A stretch of 64,000 nucleotides of DNA. Source: Corynebacterium sp. MSK041. GTDB lineage: Bacteria; Actinomycetota; Actinomycetes; Mycobacteriales; Mycobacteriaceae. The DNA lies in NCBI RefSeq assembly GCF_030232265.1, contig NZ_JASPJK010000002.1, positions 62,001 through 126,000 on the forward strand, in the 5' to 3' direction. Shown here one piece after another: positions 48,547 through 56,722 of the stretch. Within the stretch, counting starts at the first letter, position 1. Each line of letters begins with the position of its first letter. Under the pieces are notes generated by a model. It was not told where the DNA came from, did no database searches, and was given only the letters and a program-made list of their open reading frames with translations. The position numbers were made by a program, and so were the translations under genes.

Positions 48547-49557
48547 TTAGGAGGCCATACGAAGGCCGGTGCCCCACGTAATCTTCCGCCATAGTTTCTC
48601 CAACGGACCCTGGCTAAATTTCTTGAGCCAAAGTGCGCTGAAAATCATCTGTGCAGTCAGCATGACCATAACCACTGCCCATGCCGTGAAGAAGGAGGCG
48701 TTCGTAGCCGATCCTTGTTCGGCGGGAATGCCCAACACCGGCCTGATTGCCAGCAGGATCATTGTTGCTCCGATGTAGTTGGTTAAAGCCATTCGGCCTA
48801 ATGGGGCAAAGATTACCTCGAATCCTTGTCGCAGAGGCGTGCGCAGTATGACGACTACAGCCGCAACCCATGTTGCAGCGAACAGGAAGCCGGCAATCGA
48901 AGAATGCGGTGAGAAGCCCGCTTGATCGCGGTGAAGGTATTGAATGTAGCTGCCGATGGCGGTGAGCAAGATGAGTATCGGCAGTGCTAACGCTGCTGGC
49001 TTCGGGTGCTCATCCAGTTTCTCCGGAACGCGCCACTCCGATGCGGCAAAGCCAAGTAGGAGCAGACCTGGAATGAGCAAAACACCACCAAAATACACGC
49101 CGACGAGGGTGAGGATCACACCAAGTGCGAGTGCGATTCCTCGTCTCTTCTCCAACGGTAGGAAAGTCAAAGGAAACAGGAAGACGAGTCCACCAATTGC
49201 GTAGGGCGTGAGGGCCTCACCTGGCTGAAATATCGTATGCACTAGCCCAAGGAGAAGCAGAGGAATGAGCCGTCGCAGCATGATCTGCCATTCCACTCGT
49301 CCGCGTCTCCGTGCCGAACGGGTAATCATGGCAAAGCCGATTCCAAACAAGAAGGTAAAAACAGGAAAGAACCGTTCGTTTACAAGGAGGTTCACCCATG
49401 TCCAAGCCTGGGTATTGCTTGTCGACGCTGGGTACATATTCCACATCTGCGTCACGTTAACGAAGGCGATGCCGCATACCGCGATTCCACGCACCACATC
49501 TAGCGAAAGAAGCCGGTTAGGTATCTCGATCTTTGCCGACGATGCACTGATGACCAT
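48547..49557 (-). CDS. YeiB-like DUF418 membrane protein
   Basis: A 336-residue protein with about eight to nine membrane helices. The N-terminus RLLSLDVVRGIAVCGIAFVN (about 15-34) is the DUF418/YeiB signature, also seen in acyltransferase-3-like folds, and FTFLFGIGFAMI and LTNYIGATMILL (about 255-266) also fit the family. Function is unknown; transport or acyl transfer have been suggested for relatives. It diverges from the short TetR gene across 116 bases holding two inverted repeats, so that regulator may control it. Confidence 0.85.
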   Translation of the reverse strand: MVISASSAKIEIPNRLLSLDVVRGIAVCGIAFVNVTQMWNMYPASTSNTQAWTWVNLLVNERFFPVFTFLFGIGFAMITRSARRRGRVEWQIMLRRLIPLLLLGLVHTIFQPGEALTPYAIGGLVFLFPLTFLPLEKRRGIALALGVILTLVGVYFGGVLLIPGLLLLGFAASEWRVPEKLDEHPKPAALALPILILLTAIGSYIQYLHRDQAGFSPHSSIAGFLFAATWVAAVVVILRTPLRQGFEVIFAPLGRMALTNYIGATMILLAIRPVLGIPAEQGSATNASFFTAWAVVMVMLTAQMIFSALWLKKFSQGPLEKLWRKITWGTGLRMAS

Positions 49558-49620
49558 TGCGTTCCTTACTGTTTAGTACTTCCCGTTTATGTGCAGTCTC
49601 CCCATTACCTCATAAATAGA

Positions 49621-49665
49621 CCTTCAGATTCCTTTTTTGAAGGTTCTGGACATTTCATTCCAGAA
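49621..49665. promoter_or_regulatory. Tandem inverted repeats, putative TetR operators
   Basis: CCTTCA/TGAAGG (49621-49643) and TTCTGG/CCAGAA (49644-49665) directly abut each other in the DUF418-TetR divergent spacer, the second ending eight bases before the regulator ATG. Their placement suits an autoregulating TetR site. Confidence 0.45.
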
Positions 49666-49673
49666 TAAATAGT

Positions 49674-50072
49674 ATGAAAGTCATGGGCAGGCCAAGAGAG
49701 TTTGATGAAGACCAAGTTATCCGCAAGGCAATTGCGCTATTTGGTGAACGCGGATTTAATGCTCCACCCGTAGATGCAATCCTTTCTTCCCTTGGGATTA
49801 ACCGCTCGAGCTTCTACAAGCTCTTTGGATCGAAGCACGGCCTGCTCCATGCAGCACTGGAGGCAGTGTGCCAAGAAGCTAAGGCCGGAGAAGTGACCGA
49901 GGACGCAAAAAACCTCGTTGTGGTCACCCTCGTTGAAGTTGCACCTACGAGCCACGAGATGCGAGGCCTCATTCTTGACGCAAGCGTTCTGTGCTTTGGA
50001 AAAGACAACGCCGTCCTTGGCAAACACCTACTCAACCGCGCCAGCGGAAAGCTCAAAGGAGACCACCAATGA
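49674..50072 (+). CDS. Short TetR-family regulator
   Basis: A 132-residue regulator. The HTH domain is complete (GRPREFDEDQVIRKAIALFGERGFNAPPVDAILSSLGINRSSFYKLFGSKHGLL, about 5-58). The C-terminal part is only about 70 residues instead of the usual 120-140 and has Cys and His residues (LDASVLCFGKDNAV). Its TGA overlaps the ATG of the next gene (ATGA), and that next frame does not look like a lost TetR C-terminus, so truncation by frameshift is unlikely, though a shortened lineage-specific form is possible. Likely targets are its own unit and the divergent DUF418 gene. Confidence 0.78.
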   Translation: MKVMGRPREFDEDQVIRKAIALFGERGFNAPPVDAILSSLGINRSSFYKLFGSKHGLLHAALEAVCQEAKAGEVTEDAKNLVVVTLVEVAPTSHEMRGLILDASVLCFGKDNAVLGKHLLNRASGKLKGDHQ

Positions 50073-50431
50073 TCAATAGGCTTACTTTTACTGACAACGC
50101 ACTCATTATTGAACCCGTTGGGATGAACAAAGTTTGGTCCTTTAAAGGCTCTATCAAGGTGCCGTGGAGCCATGTTCGAGGCGCCACCCACGACCCGGGT
50201 ATCAAAGATGAACCGAAAGGCTTCCGTGGGCCGGGGCTCGCACAGGGGAAGAAGTTTGCCGGAACATTCCGCACTGGAGGAGAGAAACACTTTTGGAATG
50301 TCAGTGGATACGAGGATGCCGTAGTTATTGAACTAACCAACGAAGACTTCAGTCGGCTGATCCTCTCGATTGAGAACCCGGCGCAGAACGTAGCAAGAAT
50401 TAATGAACTGGCTATGGCCAATAAAAAGTAG
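50069..50431 (+). CDS. Small PH-like domain protein of unknown function
   Basis: A 120-residue soluble protein with mainly beta-strand character (RLTFTDNALIIEPVGMNKVWSFKGSIKVPWSHV, then AGTFRTGGEKHFWNV, then AVVIELTNEDFSRLILSI with a final helix). This looks like a bacterial pleckstrin-homology-type fold. It is translationally coupled to the short TetR gene, so the two are presumably linked. No catalytic residues are evident. Confidence 0.7.
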   Translation: MINRLTFTDNALIIEPVGMNKVWSFKGSIKVPWSHVRGATHDPGIKDEPKGFRGPGLAQGKKFAGTFRTGGEKHFWNVSGYEDAVVIELTNEDFSRLILSIENPAQNVARINELAMANKK

Positions 50432-50481
50432 TCACGCAGTGAAATGTAGAGGTTTCTCCACACCCGGTATTGTGCACAGTC

Positions 50482-51576
50482 ATGGCCCCCAAATTGAAGG
50501 ACTACTTCAACGCTGACACGGCAAAGAAACTCGGTGCGCAACTGGGGATTGATGGTGCGGAATACGCCACGTGGGTCGCGCCGCGCGTTGAGAGTTTAGA
50601 GATCCTGGACCGTGTGACTGTGTTTGCTCAGGGGCTTCGAGAGAGGCTTGCGGGGGACTATACGGAGGTGGTTGGAGGGATCGTCGATAAGCTTGGGCCC
50701 GAGCTTGCGGAGGGCGAGGGCTACTTCAACCACGCATTTCACTTGTGGCCGGTGAGTCGTTTTATTGAGCTATACGGGGTGGATAATCCGGAGGTTTCTC
50801 TAGGTGCAATCGAGGCTCTTACGAGGGCCTTTACTGGCGAGTGGGCTGTGCGTCCCTTCCTCGAGCGCTACCCGGAGCTGACCATGGCGCGGGTGCATGA
50901 GTGGGCAGGCTCGGACAGCCACAACGTGCGTCGTCTGGCTTCTGAGGGCATCCGACCACGCCTGCCATGGGCAAAGGTGCACACACCGTTTGTGGCGGAT
51001 CCTTCCCCGATCATTCCGGTGCTGGACCGGTTATATACGGATGAATCGCTCTTCGTGCGTAAATCCGTGGCCAACAACCTCAACGACATCGGACGAACAC
51101 AACCGGACTTGGCGCTCGCAACTGCTCGGCGATGGGCAGACAGCGGTGCACCGCACGCCGCATGGGTAGTGGAACGCGGGTTGCGTGGGCTGATCAAGCA
51201 AGGTCACAGTGAGGCCTTGGAGCTGGCCGGGTTCTCGTCACCTACCGCCATCACCATGACTCGCCCCGAATTCCCCCACGCTGTGGGTATTGGGGAGAAG
51301 GCGACTCTTTCAGCGACGCTCATTAACACGGGCGATGCGCCCGCGAATGTACTGGCAGAATACCGCGTTCACTTCCTCAAGAAGAACGGAACCCGCAAAC
51401 CAAGCGTTTTCCGCCTTGGCAAATACACGCTTGAGCCGGGTGAAACCCGTGTCGTGACCAAGACACACCCGTTCCGGATCACCAGCACGCGTACCTACTA
51501 CCCCGGTACACATGCTATAAGCCTGGTGATCAACGGGCGCGAGGGTGAGCTCGTGGAATTCGAACCCACCCAATAG
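50482..51576 (+). CDS. AlkC-like DNA alkylation repair protein
   Basis: A 364-residue protein from the ATG at 50482. Residues about 1-250 form HEAT-like helical repeats: HEWAGSDSHNVRRLASEGIRPRLPWA and LYTDESLFVRKSVANNLNDIG are typical of AlkC/AlkD DNA glycosylases that remove N-alkylated bases without base flipping. Residues about 257-364 (RPEFPHAVGIGEKATLSATL to the end) look like an Ig-like domain, which known AlkC enzymes carry and which AlkD lacks. The gene stands alone after the TetR/PH-like pair. An alternative start four codons earlier exists. Confidence 0.8.
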   Translation: MAPKLKDYFNADTAKKLGAQLGIDGAEYATWVAPRVESLEILDRVTVFAQGLRERLAGDYTEVVGGIVDKLGPELAEGEGYFNHAFHLWPVSRFIELYGVDNPEVSLGAIEALTRAFTGEWAVRPFLERYPELTMARVHEWAGSDSHNVRRLASEGIRPRLPWAKVHTPFVADPSPIIPVLDRLYTDESLFVRKSVANNLNDIGRTQPDLALATARRWADSGAPHAAWVVERGLRGLIKQGHSEALELAGFSSPTAITMTRPEFPHAVGIGEKATLSATLINTGDAPANVLAEYRVHFLKKNGTRKPSVFRLGKYTLEPGETRVVTKTHPFRITSTRTYYPGTHAISLVINGREGELVEFEPTQ

Positions 51577-51742
51577 CAGCCGCAGGTGGACTAGCCGCCA
51601 GTAGACGGTGAGGTCTCACCGCGCTCCTGCGTGGCTCCCCGCTGCACCATTCTCGAATATCGTGCAGAACCCCCATTAAAACACCTGGACTGCACTGAAC
51701 TTCGGAAAGTTGAGGGCATACTGTCAACACCCAGGTCTCGGG

Positions 51743-51792
51743 TTAAAAGAAAGAAGCCCCGAGACATAACCGGAACTATGTCTCGAGACTTC
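51743..51792 (-). terminator. Terminator downstream of the tRNA gene
   Basis: GAAGCCCCGAGACATA and TATGTCTCGAGACTTC pair around an 8-base loop (51754-51792), followed on the minus strand by CTTTCTTTT. It ends the tRNA transcript. Confidence 0.75.
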
Positions 51793-51798
51793 ACACCG

Positions 51799-51872
51799 TG
51801 CCCCAGGTGAGACTCGAACTCACACTGGACGGGTTTTGAATCCGTTGCCTCTGCCAATTGGGCTACTGGGGC
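51799..51872 (-). tRNA. tRNA with anticodon CAA (Leu, codon UUG), short variable arm
   Basis: 74-base cloverleaf. Acceptor GCCCCAG/CTGGGGC with discriminator A (51799), D stem GCC/GGC, T arm GTGAG-TTCGAGT-CTCAC, anticodon stem ACGGA/CCCGT with an A-C mismatch at the loop-proximal pair and loop TTCAAAA, so the anticodon is CAA. The CAA anticodon and A73 indicate Leu, but the variable arm is only five bases, whereas bacterial tRNA(Leu) normally has a long arm. CCA is not encoded. A hairpin terminator follows. Confidence 0.85.
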
Positions 51873-51942
51873 GTGCTCTGGAAAGAATAGCGCACGGGAT
51901 CGCGTGCGCTGAAATCAGCACGCTCCAGAGGCTGTTATCCCA

Positions 51943-53520
51943 CTAAATGCGTGGGTAGCGGTCGAGGATGGGGTCGTTGAGACGGAGTTCGTCGATAAGC
52001 TCGCCTGTCTCCCATGTGCCGGCCTCAACCATGGCGGCTTTGCGTGCAACCCAGAAATCGGCGTTCTTGATGCCCAGTGCTTCAGGGTCGAACTGGGGGT
52101 CGCGGCCGGCCTTCTTCTGGCGGCGGTAATCCCACAGGCACTTAAGGGCGGGCGCCTGGATGACCAGGATGGCCAGAATGTTCAGCCAAGCTGTCGCGCC
52201 CACGCCAATGTCGCCGAGTGCCCATGCGTTGCCCGGGGTGGTGGTGGCGCCCACCCAGACGGATCCGAGGATGAGGACACGCAGGAACCAGATGATCACG
52301 GAGCGGGTCTTCTCATTCTTGATCCAACGGTTCAGGTAGGTGAAGTTGACCTCAGCCATGTAGTAGTAGGCGACGATCGTGGTGAAGGCGAAGAACAGGA
52401 TGGCCAGCGCCACGAAGCTCGCGCCAAGGCCCGGGGTGAAGGAGTCAAGTGCGGACTGCACGAAACCGGGGCCGACCTTAACTGTGTCCGCCACAGCACC
52501 GCTGAAACGTACTGGCCCGTCTTCGATGCCGTTCTCGTACACGCGGTACATGTCGGTGGAGATGATGATGAACGCGGTAGCGGAGCAGATGAGCAAAGTG
52601 TCAACGTACACAGCGAAGGACTGAACAAAACCCTGCTTCGCCGGGTGCGAAACTTCGGCGGCAGCAGCGGACTGCGGGCCGGTGCCCTGGCCAGCTTCGT
52701 TGGAGTAAATGCCGCGCTTGACGCCCCACATAATGGCGAAGCCAAGGAGGCCAGAGAATGCTGCTTCCTTGTCGAATGCGGAGCGGAAGATCAGCCCGAA
52801 GACCTCCGGGATCTCAGATGCGTTGACAAAGAGCACGGCGATGGCCACGATCACATAGATCAGTGCCATGAAGGGCACGACCATGGAGGCGAACCACGCG
52901 ATGCGCTTCACACCACCGATGACGATGATGCCCAGCAGAGTCACCATGACAAGGGCGGTAGCCCATGTCGGAACCGCCCAGGCGTTCTCAACTGCACCAG
53001 ACACACCGTTGGCCTGCACGCCCGGCAGGAAGTAGGACGTGGCCAGGATCATCATGACCGCGAAGACGATCGCGTAGACGAGAGCGAATTTGCCGGCCTT
53101 GGTGTGCTTGTAGGCCTTCTCAATGTAGTAGGCCGGGCCACCACGGTATTCGCCCGTGTCCTGGTCCTTCTCCTTGTAGATCTGAGCCAGACAGCACTCA
53201 ATGTAGGACGTGGCGGACCCAAGGAAGGCCACGATCCACATCCAGAACACAGCGCCCGGGCCACCAAAGGCAATCGCGGTGGCCACACCTGCGATGTTGC
53301 CCACACCGACGCGGCCGGCAAGCGAGATCATGAGGGACTGGAACGGCGAAATACCGTCAGCGGAGTCTTCCCGCGACGACACCTGCTTGATCATGTCCGG
53401 CAAGCAGCGCACCTGCAGGAACAAGGTCACCAGAGTGAAGTACACCCCGGCGCCCAAACAAAGATAAACGAGCCAGTTGGACCAAATCAGGCCATTCAGC
53501 GTTGTAATGACGGTTTCCAC
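51943..53520 (-). CDS. AGCS-family sodium:alanine/glycine symporter
   Basis: A 525-residue inner-membrane symporter that takes up alanine or glycine with sodium or protons. About eleven to twelve helices are seen. AGCS features include GVYFTLVTLFLQVRCLPDMIK (about 23-43), the GVGNIAGVATAIAFGGPGAVFWMW signature (about 73-96), and the alternating-access region GLLGFAIMWGVKRGIYSNEAGQGTGPQSAAAAEVSHP (about 260-296). The cytosolic tail (about 470-525) is long and basic-acidic. It diverges from crtB across 184 bases. Confidence 0.93.
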   Translation of the reverse strand: METVITTLNGLIWSNWLVYLCLGAGVYFTLVTLFLQVRCLPDMIKQVSSREDSADGISPFQSLMISLAGRVGVGNIAGVATAIAFGGPGAVFWMWIVAFLGSATSYIECCLAQIYKEKDQDTGEYRGGPAYYIEKAYKHTKAGKFALVYAIVFAVMMILATSYFLPGVQANGVSGAVENAWAVPTWATALVMVTLLGIIVIGGVKRIAWFASMVVPFMALIYVIVAIAVLFVNASEIPEVFGLIFRSAFDKEAAFSGLLGFAIMWGVKRGIYSNEAGQGTGPQSAAAAEVSHPAKQGFVQSFAVYVDTLLICSATAFIIISTDMYRVYENGIEDGPVRFSGAVADTVKVGPGFVQSALDSFTPGLGASFVALAILFFAFTTIVAYYYMAEVNFTYLNRWIKNEKTRSVIIWFLRVLILGSVWVGATTTPGNAWALGDIGVGATAWLNILAILVIQAPALKCLWDYRRQKKAGRDPQFDPEALGIKNADFWVARKAAMVEAGTWETGELIDELRLNDPILDRYPRI

Positions 53521-53704
53521 GTATGGACCTTTCCTATGCCAGCCGCAGCGGGGCGGGTTTCACATGATGAAATGAATTTAGTGCATGGTCCAGCCCAATG
53601 TTAAGAGTTTTCAACGAATTTCTTGTTAAAAAATACACGCCTGTGCATATGTCAAGGCCCGTACCGTTTCGGCATTCTGGCCGCCACGCACTAACTTATG
53701 TCCT

Positions 53705-54628
53705 ATGAGTGCAATGTCCTCGGATCGCTTTTTGCGGCGATACGACGCGATGTGTTGCGATGCTGCGGCCGCGGTGATGAAGCGGTATTCCACAAGCTTC
53801 ACCATGGCCACGAAGCTACTCCCCGGGCAGACCAAGGTAGACATCCGGAACCTTTATGCGGTAGTCCGCATTGCGGATGAGATTGTGGATGGTACTGCGC
53901 AGCAAGCGTCGGTGGCTGATGTTTCTGCGCTGCTCGATGCGTATGAAGTCGCTGTGCTTGCCGCGCCGTCTCAGCGTTTCCACTCCGACCCTATCCTTCA
54001 CGCCTACGCCCAAACAGCACGACGCTGCGCATTTGATCCTGCGCATATCACCGCCTTCTTCACTTCCATGCGCAGGGACGCCAACCAAACCACGTACACA
54101 CAAAATGACTTTGATGAGTATGTGTACGGTTCAGCGGAAGTCATTGGGCTTCTTTGCTTATCGACGTTCACCGCAGGCATGCCTTTCTCCCCTGCCGAGG
54201 AGGCAAAGCTTGCCGAGGGCGCACGCTCCTTGGGCGCGGCCTTCCAGAAGGTCAATTTCCTCCGAGATATAGCAGTCGACTCACGCGAGCTCGGTCGTTC
54301 CTATTTCCCCGGAATCAATCCAGCCGCGAACCAACCACTCGATGATGCTGCCAAAGATGCCATCGTTGCTGATATTCGCGCAGATCTTGCGGTAGCACGG
54401 CAATCCATCGGCCTTCTCCCCCGCCGTGTACGAGCCGGAGTTGTTGCGGCAGCCGATCTTTTCGAGGAACTGACAAACATGATTGATGTGACGCCGGCAT
54501 CCGTACTAGCCACAACACGCATTAGTGTTCCCCGTCGACGCAAGCTGTGGTTAACGGCACGTGCCGCTTCCCGTGTTGCTGGCCAGCGCCAAAGCATGTC
54601 CTCGTTCTCGGAGGATCCACGGCAATGA
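53705..54628 (+). CDS. crtB: Phytoene synthase (squalene/phytoene synthase family)
   Basis: Condenses two prenyl diphosphates, normally GGPP to phytoene, the first committed step of carotenoids. The 307 residues have both Asp-rich motifs: DEIVD (58-62) and LRDIAVDSRELGRSYFP (about 192-208), which bind the diphosphates through Mg2+. The start at 53705 is chosen over an ATG at 53698 in another frame. It overlaps crtI by the ATGA junction. No GGPP synthase gene lies nearby, so substrate must come from elsewhere. Family members that make C30 dehydrosqualene or squalene cannot be excluded. Confidence 0.9.
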   Translation: MSAMSSDRFLRRYDAMCCDAAAAVMKRYSTSFTMATKLLPGQTKVDIRNLYAVVRIADEIVDGTAQQASVADVSALLDAYEVAVLAAPSQRFHSDPILHAYAQTARRCAFDPAHITAFFTSMRRDANQTTYTQNDFDEYVYGSAEVIGLLCLSTFTAGMPFSPAEEAKLAEGARSLGAAFQKVNFLRDIAVDSRELGRSYFPGINPAANQPLDDAAKDAIVADIRADLAVARQSIGLLPRRVRAGVVAAADLFEELTNMIDVTPASVLATTRISVPRRRKLWLTARAASRVAGQRQSMSSFSEDPRQ

Positions 54629-56202
54629 CCACGCATGAAGGTGTGCATGCCGGGCGCACCGCCATTGTGATTGGTGCTGGCATCGCTGGTCTGGCCACAG
54701 CCGCGTTGCTGGGCAAGGAGGGCTATGCCGTGAAGCTGATCGAACGCCTAGATGCCATCGGCGGCCGCGCCGGAGATCTCCATGTCGACGGCTTTCGTTT
54801 TGATACCGGTCCGTCCTGGTATCTCATGCCCGAGGCTTTTGACCATTTCTTTGAGCTCTGTGGCACGCGCACTGCGGATGTCCTTGATCTCGTGGATCTC
54901 AATCCCGGCTACCGGCTCTTCCCTGAGGGAGCCACCTATATTGATGTGCCTTCTAACCGTGGTGAAGCCATCGCTCTATTCGAATCCATCGAGCCTGGAG
55001 CGGGTGTGGCGCTGGCGGACTATCTGGATAGCGCCGGGGAAACCTACCGGCTGGCAGTGGACTACTTCCTGTACACCACATTCAGCTCCCCGGCTGCGTT
55101 CTTTGTGCCCGCGGTGTGGCGGAACTACTCCAAACTCGCCGAGTACCTCACCCGCTCCCTGGAAAGCTTTGTGGCGAGACGGTTTACTGACACACGGCTT
55201 CGCCAAATGCTCTCCTACCCAGCGGTGTTCCTGTCATCTGATCCGGCACACACGCCGTCGATGTATCACCTCATGAGCCACACAGATCTTGTCCAAGGAG
55301 TGAAGTACCCCCGCGGTGGATTCACCGCCGTTGTTCAGGCCCTTGCGGGTCAAGCTGTCGCCTACGGCGCTGACATTCAGCTGAATACCGCGGTGACAGC
55401 AATTGATACGGAGGGGAATAGAGCTACCGGGGTGACGGTAGGGCGGGATAACGGGGACGTCGAAAAGCTTTCTGCTGACATCGTGGTGTCTGCTGCGGAT
55501 CTGAAATTCACTGAGACACAGCTGCTTCCTCACGATAAACGCACGTATAGCGAGGAGTACTTTGCCGCCCGCAACCCCGGTTTGGGCACGGTGCTGGTCA
55601 TGCTTGGCGTGAAGGGCGCACTCCCCCAGCTTGAACACCACAACCTGCTGTTTAGTGCCGATTGGTCTGACGACTTTGGTGCGGTTTTCCGTGACCCAGT
55701 GGCTAGTCGGCGAAACGGCGCGTCCCAGTCGATCTACATTTCCAAGCCTTCCGCGACGGATCCGAGCACAGCGCCAGAAGGCCATGAAAACCTTTTCATT
55801 CTCATTCCTACGCCAGCTGACACAAATCTTGGGCACGGCGATGCGTACCACGTGCATGCCTCCGAAACGGTGGAAGCTATCGCAAATTCTGCTATTGAAC
55901 AGGTGGCTGCATGGTGCGGGATTCCTGATTTGCCCCAGCGCATCATGGTCCGACGCACTTTAGGCCCGGCTGATTTTGAAGAGCGCTATCACGCTTGGGC
56001 CGGTGGTGCGATCGGGCCTGCGCACACACTGAAACAATCAGCATTCCTCCGAGGACGGAACGCATCACGGAAATTAAAAAACCTTTACTACGCTGGGGCG
56101 ACAACCGTGCCTGGCGTGGGTGTGCCGATGTGTTTGATTTCAGCGGAGAACGTGATCAAACGCCTGCGCGGTGACCGTTCGGCCGGGCCGTTATCCGTGT
56201 GA
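54625..56202 (+). CDS. crtI: Phytoene desaturase
   Basis: A 525-residue FAD enzyme that introduces double bases into phytoene, giving neurosporene, lycopene or more desaturated products. The N-terminal dinucleotide motif AIVIGAGIAGLATAALLGKE (about 12-31) is followed by IERLDAIGGRAG (about 38-49) and DTGPSWYLMPEAFDHFF (about 59-75). The C-terminal flavin motif is LYYAGATTVPGVGVPMCLISAENV (about 490-513), complete for CrtI-type desaturases. The ATG at 54625 overlaps the crtB stop; translational coupling is likely. No cyclase, hydroxylase or elongase gene is beside it. Confidence 0.92.
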   Translation: MTTHEGVHAGRTAIVIGAGIAGLATAALLGKEGYAVKLIERLDAIGGRAGDLHVDGFRFDTGPSWYLMPEAFDHFFELCGTRTADVLDLVDLNPGYRLFPEGATYIDVPSNRGEAIALFESIEPGAGVALADYLDSAGETYRLAVDYFLYTTFSSPAAFFVPAVWRNYSKLAEYLTRSLESFVARRFTDTRLRQMLSYPAVFLSSDPAHTPSMYHLMSHTDLVQGVKYPRGGFTAVVQALAGQAVAYGADIQLNTAVTAIDTEGNRATGVTVGRDNGDVEKLSADIVVSAADLKFTETQLLPHDKRTYSEEYFAARNPGLGTVLVMLGVKGALPQLEHHNLLFSADWSDDFGAVFRDPVASRRNGASQSIYISKPSATDPSTAPEGHENLFILIPTPADTNLGHGDAYHVHASETVEAIANSAIEQVAAWCGIPDLPQRIMVRRTLGPADFEERYHAWAGGAIGPAHTLKQSAFLRGRNASRKLKNLYYAGATTVPGVGVPMCLISAENVIKRLRGDRSAGPLSV

Positions 56203-56286
56203 AACTCCGCAACTCCACCGCGATTGTAGGTTTCTGTACACCAATTCAGTTTTGTATTGGGGCTAGTAAAGCTACACTTCACTGTC

Positions 56287-56631
56287 ATGCGTACAAAGAT
56301 GATTGCCGTTGCCACCGCTGCCACCTTGGCCCTTTCCGCTGCACCCGCTGTTCATGCACAACCCGCGAAGAGCACCAAGGGTGCTGATACCGCTATTGGT
56401 CGCGGCATTGAGAATGCCTTTGATCCGGAGAAGGCCTCGTCGATGAAGGAAGATAGCGCCAAGGGCTTCTTCGACATGGTGGTGAAACCGTACCGTCTGA
56501 TGTCTTCTGACAATACGGAGCAGAGCTCCCAGGGTGTCACCCAGGCCATCATCAACTACGTGATCCTTGCGGTTGGTGTGACGGTGATTGGTCAGATTAT
56601 TCAGCTGATCATGTCCAAACTGCCACGCTAA
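56287..56631 (+). CDS. Small exported protein with C-terminal membrane segment
   Basis: A 114-residue protein. A signal peptide (about 1-23, MIAVATAATLALSAAPAVHAQ, cut after AHA) is followed by a polar middle (NAFDPEKASSMKEDSAKGFFDMVVKPYRLMSSDN) and a hydrophobic C-terminal helix (INYVILAVGVTVIGQIIQLIM, about 91-111) with a short basic end. No family recognised. It lies 84 bases after crtI in the same direction, so it may be part of that unit or have its own promoter. A possible role in the envelope cannot be specified. Confidence 0.7.
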   Translation: MRTKMIAVATAATLALSAAPAVHAQPAKSTKGADTAIGRGIENAFDPEKASSMKEDSAKGFFDMVVKPYRLMSSDNTEQSSQGVTQAIINYVILAVGVTVIGQIIQLIMSKLPR

Positions 56632-56644
56632 TAATCCAAGAATG

Positions 56645-56670
56645 CGCTGCTCAATCAGCGTTTAAAAATT
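56645..56670 (+). terminator. Weak hairpin terminator after the exported protein
   Basis: CGCTG-CTCAAT-CAGCG followed by TTTAAAAATT. The five-base stem is short, but it lies between the two genes and has a T/A tail. Confidence 0.45.
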
Positions 56671-56689
56671 CTTCCACTTTATCCAGAGG

Positions 56690-56722
56690 CATACAATAAT
56701 CTTCATTCGAAGGCATTGTATG
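56690..56722 (+). promoter_or_regulatory. 8-bp inverted repeat over the -10 and start of the binding-protein gene
   Basis: CATACAAT (56690-56697) and ATTGTATG (56715-56722) form a perfect inverted repeat. The left arm contains TACAAT, a good -10, and the right arm includes the ATG at 56720. The ribosome site GAAGG lies in the 17-base loop. It could be a repressor operator or an RNA hairpin limiting translation. Confidence 0.45.

Noticed and set aside
49674..50431. A single TetR gene broken by frameshift into two frames.
   Set aside because: The second frame has its own ATG in an ATGA overlap and a beta-rich composition unlike a TetR C-terminal domain.
51591..51857. A minus-strand open frame over the tRNA gene.
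   Set aside because: It runs through the tRNA and its terminator and has no credible protein features.
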